Of a DNA stretch of 64,000 nucleotides, positions 10,116 through 21,311 are shown in pieces (the first letter of the stretch is position 1; the number at the start of each line of letters is the position of its first letter). The translations under genes were made by a program, and so were the position numbers. This DNA comes from an uncultured Luminiphilus sp. (GTDB taxonomy: Bacteria; Pseudomonadota; Gammaproteobacteria; Pseudomonadales; Halieaceae). The stretch lies in NCBI GenBank assembly GCA_943787485.1, contig CALSMP010000008.1, positions 1-64,000 on the forward strand, read 5' to 3'. The notes beneath the pieces were generated by a model. It was not told where the DNA came from and did not search any database. It was given only the letters and a program-made list of their open reading frames with translations.

Positions 10116-10553
10116 ATGAATATGTACTCACGCGTATTACTTGTCCTATCGGGGGCCGTTTTTTTGGGCTACGGCGTCTTATCCTGGGTAAACCCCGAAC
10201 TGCCCGCAGAGTATGCGGGACTCTTTATTGCTACCCACGATGGCTATGCCGAAATGACCTCAGTCTATGGCGGCTTACAGAGCGGCTTTGGCGCCATCCT
10301 CATCGCCTCGGGCTTTTTAAAGCCCTACGAGCGTGCCGGCTTATGGCTCATTCTGATCTGCGTGGGCGCGATCGCGGTGGCTCGCGGCAGCGTGGCGCTT
10401 GGAGACCTCGACTCCAGCTTCCAGGTGGCCAACAGCTCTTTGGGTATCGACATGAGCTCGAGCTTCACTGCCTACACTTGGGGTGCTTTGGCTTTCGAGA
10501 CTTTTGTCACGCTCTGGGCGGGTCTCGCCCTGCTAACAACTCGCAAAAAATAG
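10116..10553 (+). CDS. Small integral membrane protein (DUF4345-like)
   Basis: Four hydrophobic segments; no strong signature. Confidence 0.6.
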   Translation: MNMYSRVLLVLSGAVFLGYGVLSWVNPELPAEYAGLFIATHDGYAEMTSVYGGLQSGFGAILIASGFLKPYERAGLWLILICVGAIAVARGSVALGDLDSSFQVANSSLGIDMSSSFTAYTWGALAFETFVTLWAGLALLTTRKK

Positions 10554-10640
10554 GCCTCGTGGTCACGTCGCCGCATTAGCCTGATAACTCGAGGTATCAG
10601 CCTGTGCTCCTCCGCTTGCAGGTTGATTTGCTTCGGCAGG

Positions 10641-12125
10641 TCAGTCGAGCGCGGCGTACTCTTTCTCAAGCCGTTTAGCGGCTTTCTTCGAAACGCCCCC
10701 CAACACGTCGATCCCATGCCGTAACCGGGCTCGGGTAATGTCCGCGCCGAGAATCGACATGGAATCCGGCATAGAATAGGCTGCGTTACTGCCGGCGATG
10801 GCAATAAACAAGGGCGCAAACAAATCCTTCGGTTTTAGCGCCATGCTAGCCGCGAGGGATTTCAAGCAATCAAACAGTGCACCTCGCTCCCAGTTCTGCT
10901 GTGCCTCCAAACGCCACAACACGAATTGCAATCGCCTAACAGTCTCCTCCGAAGACTCCGTTAGGTCCGAAAAAGATGCCTCTGTGACGGCCACTTCCCC
11001 CGACAACAAATACGCGGACAATGGAATGAGATCCGAGAGCACCTCCATCCGGCCCTGGGCATGAGGCAGGATTTGCATCAGCTTGTCTTTATTCAATGCC
11101 CAATCGCGAAGGCGCTGGGCAAGTGACTCAAGATCCAGATCCTCACGAATCCACAGACCATTCAACCATTTCAATTTCTCGGTGTCGAAAATCGGCCCGC
11201 CCAAGGACACGCGGGAAATATCAAATGCTGATTCCATGTCTGCCAGCGAAAACTTCTCGCGCTCATCGGGCATGGACCAGCCCATCCGTCCGAGGTAGTT
11301 AAGTAGCGCCTCGGGCAAGTAACCCATCTGTTGGTAATACAGAATGCTCGTTGGATTTTTGCGTTTTGAAAGTTTTGACTTATCGGGATTGCGCAATAGC
11401 GGCAGATGGCAAAGCACAGGCATCTCCCACCCAAAGTAGCCGTACAGGAGCTGATGCTTTGGCGCCGAGTTGATCCACTCCTCCCCCCGGATGACATGGG
11501 TGATTTCCATTAAGTGATCGTCGACCACATTCGCCAAATGGTAGGTGGGCATCCCATCTGACTTTAGGAGGATTTGCGCATCGACCATCCCCCAGTCGAG
11601 CTCGATCGAGCCGCGCAGCATGTCATCAATGACGCAAACGCCCTCTTCTTCAGGGACCATCATCCTAATCACAAAAGCATCCCCACGCTCCTTCCGACGC
11701 GCCTGCTCATCATCAGGTAGCGTTAGGTCTGAAGGCTTCAGTGCGGTGCTGTTACCCGCCTCGCGACGGGCCTCCCTCAAGGCGTCGAGCTCTTCTGCGG
11801 TGCGATAACAGACGAAAGCGTGACCCGCCTCAACTAACTGCCATGCATATTCTGCGTAGGCTTCCCCGCGCTCACTCTGTCGATAAGGGCCGTGAGGCCC
11901 GCCGACGTCGGGACCCTCGTCCCAGGAAAGGCCCAGCCAAGTCAGCGAATCCAAAATAGCTTGTTCCGCTTCGGGCGTGCTTCGTGCCCGATCGGTATCC
12001 TCGATGCGCAGGATGAACTGCCCCCCGTGAGCGCGGGCGAAACAACGATTGAACAACGCCATGTACGCTGTACCAACATGAGGATCCCCGGTAGGTGACG
12101 GGGCGACGCGGGTGCGCACGCTCAT
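10641..12125 (-). CDS. gltX: Glutamyl-tRNA synthetase
   Basis: [24 protein letters not shown] (HIGH region), KLSKRK (KMSKS). Confidence 0.96.
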   Translation of the reverse strand: MSVRTRVAPSPTGDPHVGTAYMALFNRCFARAHGGQFILRIEDTDRARSTPEAEQAILDSLTWLGLSWDEGPDVGGPHGPYRQSERGEAYAEYAWQLVEAGHAFVCYRTAEELDALREARREAGNSTALKPSDLTLPDDEQARRKERGDAFVIRMMVPEEEGVCVIDDMLRGSIELDWGMVDAQILLKSDGMPTYHLANVVDDHLMEITHVIRGEEWINSAPKHQLLYGYFGWEMPVLCHLPLLRNPDKSKLSKRKNPTSILYYQQMGYLPEALLNYLGRMGWSMPDEREKFSLADMESAFDISRVSLGGPIFDTEKLKWLNGLWIREDLDLESLAQRLRDWALNKDKLMQILPHAQGRMEVLSDLIPLSAYLLSGEVAVTEASFSDLTESSEETVRRLQFVLWRLEAQQNWERGALFDCLKSLAASMALKPKDLFAPLFIAIAGSNAAYSMPDSMSILGADITRARLRHGIDVLGGVSKKAAKRLEKEYAALD

Positions 12126-12385
12126 TGGCTTGATGCTCCAAACGATGGTTGAACCCAGAGTTTATCAAAGCCCGTCAACCGAAGTAGCAGTCGCGGCTAA
12201 ATTGGTACTAATAGGGCCACCAGCTAAGATTAGAGCCGCCAGCGAGGATCATATGAAATCCAACCTGGCTGATGATGCGTCGACCTCGCCGCCCTTCGCT
12301 AAACAGGGCAATTTGTCTGAAATCCCTCTCACTGGCACGAGAAATTCGGTAGGATGAGCGCTGGTTATCAATGGACTGACCCAAC

Positions 12386-14044
12386 GTGCTGTTAACTTCC
12401 ACAGGTTTAATTTTGCGCCGTCTCCTCATCGGTGCGCTTGCGCTTGGGCTCGTCGCCTGCGGCCGCGGTGAGAGCAATGTGGTTCAGGGTAATCGTGACG
12501 GAGTGCTTCATTACGGCAACGGTGCGGAACCCCAGGGCCTCGATCCCCACGTCGTGACCGGGGTCCCCGAAAATCACATCATTCGAGCATTGTTTGAAGG
12601 CCTCGCGGTAAAGAATCCGCAGACCCTGGAACCCGAACCCGGTGTCGCCCAACGCTGGGAATTTAGTGATGGCGGTCGGGTTATCACCTTTTTTCTTAAC
12701 CCCGAGGCCAGATGGTCCAATGGCGAGCAGGTAACCGCCAGCGACTATGTCTGGAGTTGGAACCGCGCCCTGCATCCGGGTACCGGTAACGAATATTCCT
12801 ACATGCTGTTCCCGCTGGTAAATGCCGAGGCCTACCTCAAAGGTGAGATCTCCGATTTCAATGAGGTCGGCGTCAAGGCGCTTGATGACACAACACTGGA
12901 AGTCACCCTCAACGCCCCGACGCCTTATTTTGTACAACTGATGGATCACTACAGCACCTTTGCGGTGCATCCAGAAACGCTCCTGCAGTTCGGGGAAATG
13001 ACGGACCGCTACACTCCGTGGACTCGGGTCGGCAACATCGTCAGTAACGGCGCTTTCACCTTGACCGAGTGGTCACTGAATCGGCGCATTATCGTGGAGA
13101 AAAGTGAGCACTACTGGGACAGGGATAAGGTCGCCCTCAACTCGGTGATTTTTTACCCCACCGAAAATGTCGTGAGTGAAGAACGCATGTTCCGGGTCGA
13201 GCAACTGCACTACACCCAAGTTGTGCCTTTGGACAAAATTCCCGCCTATCGCCAAATGCCCGACACGCCGTATGTTCAGGCCCCCTACCTAGGCACCTAC
13301 TATTATTTGATCAACACCAAACGTCCGCCCGTTGATGACGCGCGGGTCCGCAAGGCCTTGTCGATGGCACTCGACCGAGAGACCTTAGTCAGAACAGTTT
13401 TACAAGAGACGGCGGTGCCCGCTTACTCCATCACGCCACCCGACACCCTCGGTTACTTTCCACCAAAACTCTTTGACTACGACCCCGAAGAAGCGCGGCG
13501 ATTGCTCGCCGAAGGTGGCTATCCTAACGGCGAGGGCTGGCCAGGTCTGGAAATCCTCTACAACACGCAGGAAGCCCACCGAAAAATCGCGGTGGCGATC
13601 CAGCAAATGTGGAAGAAGGAGCTAAATATTGATGTCACCCTGTCCAATCAGGAATGGAAGGTGTATCTGGATTCCGTCACTCAAATCGATTTTCAGGTGG
13701 CTAGACGCGGCTGGATTGGCGACTACGTTGACGCCAACAACTTTCTCGATCTTTTCATTACCGAGGGCGGCAACAACAATACCCACTACAGCGATCCGAT
13801 CTATGACGATCTAATCCTATATCGCGCTCCCAAAGCAGAAACGCGCGAGGAACGTTACCGTCTGTTTGCGGAGGCTGAAACCATGCTGATGGAGGAGATG
13901 CCCATCATCCCCATCTATACCTACACCAGCAAACACCTAATCCACCCGAGCGTCGAGGGCCTCTATTCGAACCTGATGGACTCGCTAAACCTAAAGTATG
14001 TGCGCTTGGTGCCAGGGCGGCGCCTACCGGGGAGTAACAAGTAA
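12386..14044 (+). CDS. oppA: Oligopeptide ABC transporter substrate-binding lipoprotein
   Basis: Lipobox LGLVACGRG; NGAEPQGLDPHVVTGVPENHIIRALFEGL is OppA-like. GTG start. Confidence 0.93.
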   Translation: MLLTSTGLILRRLLIGALALGLVACGRGESNVVQGNRDGVLHYGNGAEPQGLDPHVVTGVPENHIIRALFEGLAVKNPQTLEPEPGVAQRWEFSDGGRVITFFLNPEARWSNGEQVTASDYVWSWNRALHPGTGNEYSYMLFPLVNAEAYLKGEISDFNEVGVKALDDTTLEVTLNAPTPYFVQLMDHYSTFAVHPETLLQFGEMTDRYTPWTRVGNIVSNGAFTLTEWSLNRRIIVEKSEHYWDRDKVALNSVIFYPTENVVSEERMFRVEQLHYTQVVPLDKIPAYRQMPDTPYVQAPYLGTYYYLINTKRPPVDDARVRKALSMALDRETLVRTVLQETAVPAYSITPPDTLGYFPPKLFDYDPEEARRLLAEGGYPNGEGWPGLEILYNTQEAHRKIAVAIQQMWKKELNIDVTLSNQEWKVYLDSVTQIDFQVARRGWIGDYVDANNFLDLFITEGGNNNTHYSDPIYDDLILYRAPKAETREERYRLFAEAETMLMEEMPIIPIYTYTSKHLIHPSVEGLYSNLMDSLNLKYVRLVPGRRLPGSNK

Positions 14045-14982
14045 TGCTGCGTTTCATGTTGATCCGGATTCTCCAAGCATTACCCGTCATTTTTGTAGTC
14101 ATTACCGCCACCTTTTTCCTGGTCCGATCAGCACCCGGCGGCCCCTTCGATCAGGAAAAGGTAGTGATTCCCGAAGTAAAAAAAGCGCTTGAGGCACAGT
14201 ACAAGCTCGACTTGCCACTGCATGAACAATATTTCGCGTATCTGGGGGACTTGGCACAGGGCGATTTGGGGCCCTCATTTAAATACCCCGGCCGCAGCGT
14301 CAACGAGATTTTGTTCTCGGGATTGCCCGTGACGGCTGAGCTGGGGTTCTATGCTCTGCTGATTGCGCTATGCATTGGCGTGACTGCAGGCGTCTTTGCC
14401 TCGCTGAGACCCAATACGGCGCAGGACTATATTCCCATGAGCTTTGCCATGATCGGGATTTGCATGCCCTCGTTTTTGCTTGGGCCTTTGTTGGTGCTGG
14501 TTTTTGGCATCTGGCTCGATTGGCTCCCCATTACCGGTTGGGGCGATATCCCGGGTGATAAAATACTACCTTCTATCACCCTCGGCTCGGCTTATGCAGC
14601 GTACATCGCGCGCCTCTCTCGTGCCGGCATGCTAGAGATTCTCTCCCAAGATTATATTCGCACGGCGCGGGCAAAGGGCCTACCCGAATGGCTGGTCGTC
14701 ACGCGGCACGCACTTCGGGGCGGGCTCATTCCCGTCATTGCGTTCTTGGGGCCCGCCTTTGCAGGTTTGCTTGCTGGCTCCTTCGTGGTGGAAACCATTT
14801 TTCAGATCCCAGGACTCGGACGTTTTTATGTACAGGCGGCGTTCAATCGCGACTACACCATGATTTTGGGAACGACCGTCTTTCTTTCAACCCTGATCGT
14901 CTTCTTTAATTTGGTCAGTGATATCGCCGCTGCGTGGCTCAACCCGCGCCTTCGCGCCCAGTTCAAGGGAGGGAGTCAATGA
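14044..14982 (+). CDS. oppB: Oligopeptide ABC transporter permease
   Basis: DYIRTARAKGLPEWLVVTRHALRGGLIPVI (EAA loop). Confidence 0.93.
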   Translation: MLRFMLIRILQALPVIFVVITATFFLVRSAPGGPFDQEKVVIPEVKKALEAQYKLDLPLHEQYFAYLGDLAQGDLGPSFKYPGRSVNEILFSGLPVTAELGFYALLIALCIGVTAGVFASLRPNTAQDYIPMSFAMIGICMPSFLLGPLLVLVFGIWLDWLPITGWGDIPGDKILPSITLGSAYAAYIARLSRAGMLEILSQDYIRTARAKGLPEWLVVTRHALRGGLIPVIAFLGPAFAGLLAGSFVVETIFQIPGLGRFYVQAAFNRDYTMILGTTVFLSTLIVFFNLVSDIAAAWLNPRLRAQFKGGSQ

Positions 14983-15866
14983 GCACCGAAACCTCTCTTA
15001 GCCTGACCGATGCCGAGCAGGGTTCTTCGCTCTGGCACGACGCTTGGATACGCCTCAGTAAAAACAAAATGGCCGTTGGGGGCGGATGTATTCTTCTGAC
15101 ATTCATTCTGGTCGCGCTGCTCACACCATGGATCGCTCCCTACAGCTATGAAACGCAGAATCTCGATTTAGGCGCCACCCCTCCGTCATCGGCTCATTGG
15201 CTGGGTACCGATATTTTCGGCAGGGATGTGCTAACTCAGATTATGTATGGGGGGAGAGTCTCCCTTGCCGTCGGCTTTATTGCTACAGGCGTCGCACTCA
15301 TTATCGGCGTCACCTGGGGAGCCGTTGCGGGCTACGTTGGTGGGCGGATCGATGCGGTCATGATGCGCCTTGTCGATATTCTTTATGCGTTGCCCTTCAT
15401 GATTTTTATCGTGCTCCTGATGGTGATCTTTGGACGCAACGTGCTGCTGCTGTTCCTCGCGATCGGCGCGGTAGAATGGTTAACCATGGCAAGGATCATG
15501 CGCTCACAAGTCCAATCCCTTCGCCAGCAGGAGTTTGTCGAAGCCGCAGTGTCGCTGGGGCTCTCCCCCGCGACGATCATCAGACGTCATGTGATACCCA
15601 ATGCCCTCGGCCCTATCATCGTCTACACCACCTTGACGATTCCCTCGGTCATGCTGCTCGAGGCATTCCTGAGTTTCCTAGGATTGGGTATTCAGCCCCC
15701 GCAAACCTCGTGGGGCCTGCTGATCAGCTACGGAGCCGAAACCATGGAGGAGTATCCCTGGCTTCTCCTGTTCCCCGGGCTTGCCCTAACCATCACCCTG
15801 TTTTCGCTTAACTTTCTCGGTGATGGTTTGCGCGACGCCCTTGATGTGAGAGGGTCAAAGGACTGA
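14979..15866 (+). CDS. oppC: Oligopeptide ABC transporter permease
   Basis: HWLGTDIFGRDVLTQIMYGGRVSL; overlaps oppB stop. Confidence 0.93.
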   Translation: MSTETSLSLTDAEQGSSLWHDAWIRLSKNKMAVGGGCILLTFILVALLTPWIAPYSYETQNLDLGATPPSSAHWLGTDIFGRDVLTQIMYGGRVSLAVGFIATGVALIIGVTWGAVAGYVGGRIDAVMMRLVDILYALPFMIFIVLLMVIFGRNVLLLFLAIGAVEWLTMARIMRSQVQSLRQQEFVEAAVSLGLSPATIIRRHVIPNALGPIIVYTTLTIPSVMLLEAFLSFLGLGIQPPQTSWGLLISYGAETMEEYPWLLLFPGLALTITLFSLNFLGDGLRDALDVRGSKD

Positions 15867-15868
15867 TC

Positions 15869-17458
15869 ATGAGCTTACTTAAAGTCGATAACTTATCGGT
15901 GAGTTTTCACACCCGCAATGGCAGTCATCAGGCAGTCAAAAACGTCAGTTTTACGGTAGAGCCAAGGGAAATTACCGCGATCATTGGTGAATCCGGCTCG
16001 GGAAAATCAGTTTCCTGTTACGCCATGCTGGGGCTGGTCCCCTCACCGCCCGGCCGTATTGATGGCGGGAGCGCCCTGTTCGAGGGCGCAGACCTGCTGG
16101 CACTTAGCGAGCGGGAGCTGCGGGCAATTCGCGGTCGTGATATTGCCATGATCTTTCAGGACCCGATGACCTGCCTTAACCCTTTTATGACCATTGGACA
16201 GCAGCTGATTGAACCGCTCCGATTGCACAAGGGACTCACGGCAAAAGACGCGAAGGTCCGGGCTATCGAATTACTCGACGAGGTCGGTATCCGCAGTCCT
16301 GCTGACACCTTTGACAGCTACCCGCACGAATTTTCTGGGGGTATGCGACAGCGTGTGATGATTGCGATGGCACTTATCAACGAGCCCAAGCTGCTGATCG
16401 CCGATGAGCCCACCACCGCCTTGGACGTTACGATTCAAGCACAAATACTTCGGCTAATTGCAGATCTTCAAAAAAATCGCGACATCGGCGTTCTTTTTAT
16501 CTCCCACGACCTCGCGGTGGTCGCCGATATCGCCGATCAAATCATCGTGATGGAACAGGGCGTCATGGTGGAACACGGCTCGCCCGACGCTATCTTCAAT
16601 CACGCGCAACATCCCTACACACAAAAACTGCTCGCGGCAATTCCCTCGGGCCATCGTACCGCTGAACGCATCAAGCCGGACCCGCTGATTGCAGTGTCTC
16701 ACTTGAGAACGTGGTTCTATCCGAGCAACGTTAAAGAACCTGTAAAAGCTGTGGATGATGTATCGCTGGAGATTCATCGCGGCGAGGTCCTCGGGCTCGT
16801 GGGGGAAAGTGGTAGCGGTAAATCGACGCTGGGACGATCACTGCTTCGACTTGCTCCCATCACCGAAGGATCAGTGGTGTTTGATGGAATCGATTTGACG
16901 CAACTTGAAGGCAATCCGCTTAAAACATTTCGCCGCCGTATGCAGATGATTTTTCAAGATCCCTTTGCCTCGCTGAATCCGCGTATGACGGTCTATGACA
17001 CGCTGGCTGAGCCCCTACTGCTCCATAAAATTTGCGACCGCAAGAGTCTCGATGCGACGATCGCGACGCTGATGGATGATGTCGGGTTAGCAAGGGCCTT
17101 TATTCGAAAATACCCCCATGAATTTTCAGGCGGCCAACGTCAGCGAATAGCCATCGGTAGAGCGTTGGCCACCAAACCGGAATTCATCGTAGCGGATGAG
17201 CCAGTGTCGGCGCTGGACGTTACTATTCAGGCACAGATCCTAGAGTTACTGATCGCGCTCGGCCGTGAACATGGATTGACGATGTTGTTTATTTCTCATG
17301 ATATGGCCGTCATTCGACAAATTGCTGATCGCGTAATGGTGATGTACCAGGGCAAACTCGTTGAGCAAGGAGATACGGAGGAGGTCTTTGGGCACCCAAG
17401 AGAAGCCTACACGCAATCGCTGCTAGCGAGCATTCCCGGCGCCGCCCTCTCAGCCTAA
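15869..17458 (+). CDS. Fused oligopeptide ABC transporter ATPase (OppD-OppF in one chain)
   Basis: Two Walker A (GESGSGKSVSCYA, GESGSGKSTLGRS) and two signature motifs (FSGGMRQR, FSGGQRQR). Confidence 0.95.
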   Translation: MSLLKVDNLSVSFHTRNGSHQAVKNVSFTVEPREITAIIGESGSGKSVSCYAMLGLVPSPPGRIDGGSALFEGADLLALSERELRAIRGRDIAMIFQDPMTCLNPFMTIGQQLIEPLRLHKGLTAKDAKVRAIELLDEVGIRSPADTFDSYPHEFSGGMRQRVMIAMALINEPKLLIADEPTTALDVTIQAQILRLIADLQKNRDIGVLFISHDLAVVADIADQIIVMEQGVMVEHGSPDAIFNHAQHPYTQKLLAAIPSGHRTAERIKPDPLIAVSHLRTWFYPSNVKEPVKAVDDVSLEIHRGEVLGLVGESGSGKSTLGRSLLRLAPITEGSVVFDGIDLTQLEGNPLKTFRRRMQMIFQDPFASLNPRMTVYDTLAEPLLLHKICDRKSLDATIATLMDDVGLARAFIRKYPHEFSGGQRQRIAIGRALATKPEFIVADEPVSALDVTIQAQILELLIALGREHGLTMLFISHDMAVIRQIADRVMVMYQGKLVEQGDTEEVFGHPREAYTQSLLASIPGAALSA

Positions 17459-17484
17459 TCCGTCCTTGATAATCGCTTGCTGTC

Positions 17485-18258
17485 TCAGAGGGTGAAGCCT
17501 CCGTCGATGGTCACGAGCTGCCCCGTCACGTAGTCAGATCCCTGGATGATCGACATGATGCTATCCGCCACATCCGCCGGCTGCACCACGTGCTGTAAAG
17601 GCGCTTGGGCCTTGAACTGATCTTTCAGTGCTTCGTAGCGCTCCGCGTCACTGCCTCCCCAGGTTGAGAATGCCCAGTCCCCATCGATCAACCCGGGTAA
17701 TACCGCGTTGACGCGGATGTTGTCCCTGCCAAAGGCCTTGGCCAGGGATCGAGTCAAGCTATTCATGCCCGCCTTGGAAGCACAGTAGGCGATGGAACTA
17801 CCGCTCGCACTCTGGCTGGCAATACTCGATGTCATCACAATCTCCCCGCCGCCGGCTTTTTGCAGATGAGGAATCGCCGCACGGGACATAAAGAAAGCGC
17901 CCATTAAATTTACCCGCAGCGTCCGTTCCCAAATCTCTGCGCTGAGGCCCGCTAAATCGTGGTGGGGAACAAAGGTCGTGCAGCCGGCGTTATTCGCTAA
18001 GATGTCGATACCTCCGAAGTCGGCAATGGCCGCCGCCACGATACGAGCACAATCAGCGTCGTCACTGACATCACCCTGAACAGTAATAGCGCGTCCTCCC
18101 GCCGATACAATGGCATCCTGTGTATCGATGGCACCTTGTTCGGATGTGTTGTAGTTAATGACAACACTGGCTCCCGCACTCGCCAGCTTCATGGCCAGTG
18201 CTGCACCCACCCCGGAGCTTGCACCTGTGATTACGGCAACTTTGCCACTAACGTTCAT
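17485..18258 (-). CDS. SDR family oxidoreductase
   Basis: GKVAVITGASSGVGAALAMKLASAGA, NNAGCT, YCASKAGM. Confidence 0.92.
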   Translation of the reverse strand: MNVSGKVAVITGASSGVGAALAMKLASAGASVVINYNTSEQGAIDTQDAIVSAGGRAITVQGDVSDDADCARIVAAAIADFGGIDILANNAGCTTFVPHHDLAGLSAEIWERTLRVNLMGAFFMSRAAIPHLQKAGGGEIVMTSSIASQSASGSSIAYCASKAGMNSLTRSLAKAFGRDNIRVNAVLPGLIDGDWAFSTWGGSDAERYEALKDQFKAQAPLQHVVQPADVADSIMSIIQGSDYVTGQLVTIDGGFTL

Positions 18259-18390
18259 CGCTTTACTCCCTGCAAAAGAAATCCATCCAATAAAAAAGTT
18301 TATCGGCTCGGGCGGGCGCACTGTTGAAAACTTGTCCCGGCGGACACCTGTAACCGCACTGTCGATGCGTCCCGATTTGTTGGCACATCA

Positions 18391-20049
18391 TCAAATCGAT
18401 TGCTGTGCAAACTGTCGCTGACCCACTCGACAGATCAGCGGGTTGCTTTCAGTTACCGCATAATCTCGACTAAGGATCGTACTGACCGTGCGCCAACAAC
18501 TTTCCATCGCTTCAGGGGTCAAGGTCACCCGCGCCCAACCCCGATGCTCTGATTCCATTGCCACCAGTTCGCTGCTGCTTGCCATCAGCAAAGCTTGAAG
18601 CTGCTCGGCGGGTAAGGGAAAGTAATTTTCGATACCCGGACTGGATATACCCGGGCAGCCAACCTCAACACCCACAGGGACCCCTGCGGGATCGCGTAAG
18701 TTGAAGGCCCAACCATTGTGGGTATCCCCCGCGACGATGACGGGATTGGTGGCGTCCTCCAACAAGCGGGCAAAGACTCGATCCCGACTGGCAGGATAAC
18801 CATCCCATGCGTCGAGATTCATGGGTAACTGATATCCCGACAGTTTTACCATGCTGCCGATGTAGTCCCTGCTCCATTCGGGCAGCTCAACCTGGGCGAG
18901 CATCTCCTGCGAGAGTGCAGGCATGATGAGCTTACCCATTAGCACCTGCTGACCCACAAACTGCCAGGTCGCACCCCTACTTTTACTTGCAGCGAGCTGA
19001 TTATTGAACCAGTGATACTGGTCTGCCCCCAGCATCGTCCTCGCTGGATCATTTAAGCGAGCCTCCCGAAACTGCGCCGGTGAAAGCTTGGTTGCCATCA
19101 AGTCACGTCGATAATCAAGCTGCTCATCGCGACCCACGAGGCGAGTATCAAGCATAATGATATCGGCGAGGCTCCCTACCTTGAAGGAACGATAAATAGG
19201 CCCCTGATCGGTCTGGGCCGGTGTTCTGATCGGCAGCCACTCGTGATACACCCGTCGAGCAATCGCAATCCGCAGCGCAAAATCCCCCTCCCCCTCATTA
19301 TGATTTTGCGCACCGGCTTTCCACGTGTTGTTTGCCAGTTCATGATCATCCCACACACAAATCCAGGGGTGCGCGGCATGCGCTGCCTGCAAATCGGGAT
19401 CGGTGCGATAGTGCCCGTAGCGCTGCCGGTAATCCTCGAGGGTAAGAATTTCATGCGTCGGCTGAAGCCCCCGCCCCAGTTCTTCCACGACGACAGGATT
19501 GCTATAACCGTCTACAGCGTATTCATAAATATAGTCGCCAAGGTGCATGACCACATCGATCGGCGCCTCGGCGATATCGCGATAAGCATTGAAATAACCC
19601 TGTGGATAATTCGAACAAGAGCAAACACCAATTGAAAATCGATCACAGCGGCCCGCCGGCAAGGTTCGCGTACGACCTGGCGGCGAGATCACTCCGCTGA
19701 AAATAAATCGATACCAGTAGTGCCTGTCGGGCGTCAGACCCACGGCATCTATTTTGACGGTGTTGTCTCGTTGTGGGTCGGCAATAGCACTACCTTCTGC
19801 AACGACGCGCTCAAAGCCGTCGTCACTCGCTACCTGCCAACGCCCTTCGAGGCGCTCCAGCAACCCGCTCGAGGGGAGCACCCGTGTCCAAAGAATGACC
19901 CTGTCCGCCAGAGGATCACCACTGGCCACGCCGTGGGTGTAATAGGCGCTGGCTTCGCCATCGATCGCGAACCCGCGAAGGGATGCTGCACCAAACGTGG
20001 CTGTTACCCCGCGAATGGCATCTCTACGCCCAACCGTAAATGTCGTCAT
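18391..20049 (-). CDS. PhoD-type alkaline phosphatase, probable Tat substrate
   Basis: GVASGDPLADRVILWTRV, DVVMHLGDYIYEY, WDDHELANN, GDTHNGWAFNL; N-terminal GRRDAIRG. Confidence 0.92.
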   Translation of the reverse strand: MTTFTVGRRDAIRGVTATFGAASLRGFAIDGEASAYYTHGVASGDPLADRVILWTRVLPSSGLLERLEGRWQVASDDGFERVVAEGSAIADPQRDNTVKIDAVGLTPDRHYWYRFIFSGVISPPGRTRTLPAGRCDRFSIGVCSCSNYPQGYFNAYRDIAEAPIDVVMHLGDYIYEYAVDGYSNPVVVEELGRGLQPTHEILTLEDYRQRYGHYRTDPDLQAAHAAHPWICVWDDHELANNTWKAGAQNHNEGEGDFALRIAIARRVYHEWLPIRTPAQTDQGPIYRSFKVGSLADIIMLDTRLVGRDEQLDYRRDLMATKLSPAQFREARLNDPARTMLGADQYHWFNNQLAASKSRGATWQFVGQQVLMGKLIMPALSQEMLAQVELPEWSRDYIGSMVKLSGYQLPMNLDAWDGYPASRDRVFARLLEDATNPVIVAGDTHNGWAFNLRDPAGVPVGVEVGCPGISSPGIENYFPLPAEQLQALLMASSSELVAMESEHRGWARVTLTPEAMESCWRTVSTILSRDYAVTESNPLICRVGQRQFAQQSI

Positions 20050-20115
20050 AGCGCTACCTCGTCAAAAAACCCATATCCTCAGGGAGCATAAGCTATTCCG
20101 AGCCACTGTAACCCG

Positions 20116-21174
20116 TTAAAACAGTTCGCCCGGCCGCATCGTTAGGGTGAATCGAAAGAAGGGGCTGCTCGATACATCAAACTCAATACCATCGGATTCG
20201 CCGCCCTCGGAAAATTGCAGACTGCGCATGCCGCCCACCCCCACGCTCAATCCGCCCCACAAACTGCCATACAACCGCCGTTGGTATTCGAGTCCGAGGT
20301 CAAACGCATTAAGATCCACTGCGACTTGGCCTGTTCCCCCGTTGATGGCCCAACCCGAACCCGAGTAGAGCCCTCCCAACCCAACAAACCAATCCCGACT
20401 GGGCGACCAAATCACCTGGGGCCAGGGCAGGATGCCGCTCACAGTCCAATCAGGGCTAAGCGTCCATGACACACCCACGTAGGGAAGCAGGTAACTTTCC
20501 AGAGATGAGGTGCTACCAAACACCCCAAACATCCACCAGATATCTGGATTATGGGTATAACGCGCAAAGGCACCGCCCATGGTTTGCCAGTAACTCTGGC
20601 CATTCGGAAGATCCGTGTCGTTATAGAAAGGGAGGACAAAAGCGAGGCCCTGCCATGCTTCATTCACCTGCTTTAAGTACCCCACGCCCAGTGCGGCACT
20701 GGTGACCGCGAAGTCATCGAGTTCGAGTGGGTTTTCCGGCTCGAGTGAAAATCGGGTGCGGCCCGCGTACAAGCCCAGAATAAGCGCATCGGTCGACGAG
20801 GTAAGAAACGGCAGACCCGCGGCCACGCTGCCGCCGGACTGCTGCATATTGAGCGGCGTACCGGGCTGGTTAAAATCTCTGACGCTAGCCTCATCGTAAA
20901 CCGCGCCCCCAGCATAGGCCAGAGGGAGAAACGGCGCCTTAGAGCGCGAGCGCGTAAAAACAAGTGATGAGTTTGCAAAGGCCTCGGCTTTGCGATCGAC
21001 GTACCGGCCCAACCACGTGCGCGGCTCCTCTGTCTCCTGAGGCAAAATAGCCTCTGACTGGAGGCCTTGCGCCACTCCATGAGTCGCGGTCAACGCGACC
21101 AGACAAGCAGATAAAAGACGGTACCACCATCTCTCTCGACGCCGCCGACCTTCCTGCCCTACCCTCATTGCCAC
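20116..21174 (-). CDS. Secreted/outer-membrane beta-strand-rich protein (DUF6268-like)
   Basis: Signal peptide, repeated amphipathic Gly/aromatic strands, terminal FFRFTLTMRPGELF. Confidence 0.55.
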   Translation of the reverse strand: MAMRVGQEGRRRRERWWYRLLSACLVALTATHGVAQGLQSEAILPQETEEPRTWLGRYVDRKAEAFANSSLVFTRSRSKAPFLPLAYAGGAVYDEASVRDFNQPGTPLNMQQSGGSVAAGLPFLTSSTDALILGLYAGRTRFSLEPENPLELDDFAVTSAALGVGYLKQVNEAWQGLAFVLPFYNDTDLPNGQSYWQTMGGAFARYTHNPDIWWMFGVFGSTSSLESYLLPYVGVSWTLSPDWTVSGILPWPQVIWSPSRDWFVGLGGLYSGSGWAINGGTGQVAVDLNAFDLGLEYQRRLYGSLWGGLSVGVGGMRSLQFSEGGESDGIEFDVSSSPFFRFTLTMRPGELF

Positions 21175-21311
21175 CCCATCACTTTCGCTCTAGCGCTTTC
21201 CCCGCACACAGCCACCACTACCGGCAACGGCCCGAGACAACGCTGAATCAGCAAACTTCTGTTATTGTACGACCTCGCACGCGAGCACCAAACCGCCACG
21301 GCCCATTTTCA

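Noticed and set aside
12407-12970. 187-aa antisense ORF opposite oppA
   Set aside because: Shadow ORF; no RBS or family signature.
15869-17458. Fused OppD-OppF ATPase as novel
   Set aside because: Tandem fused peptide-ABC ATPases (YejF-like) are common.
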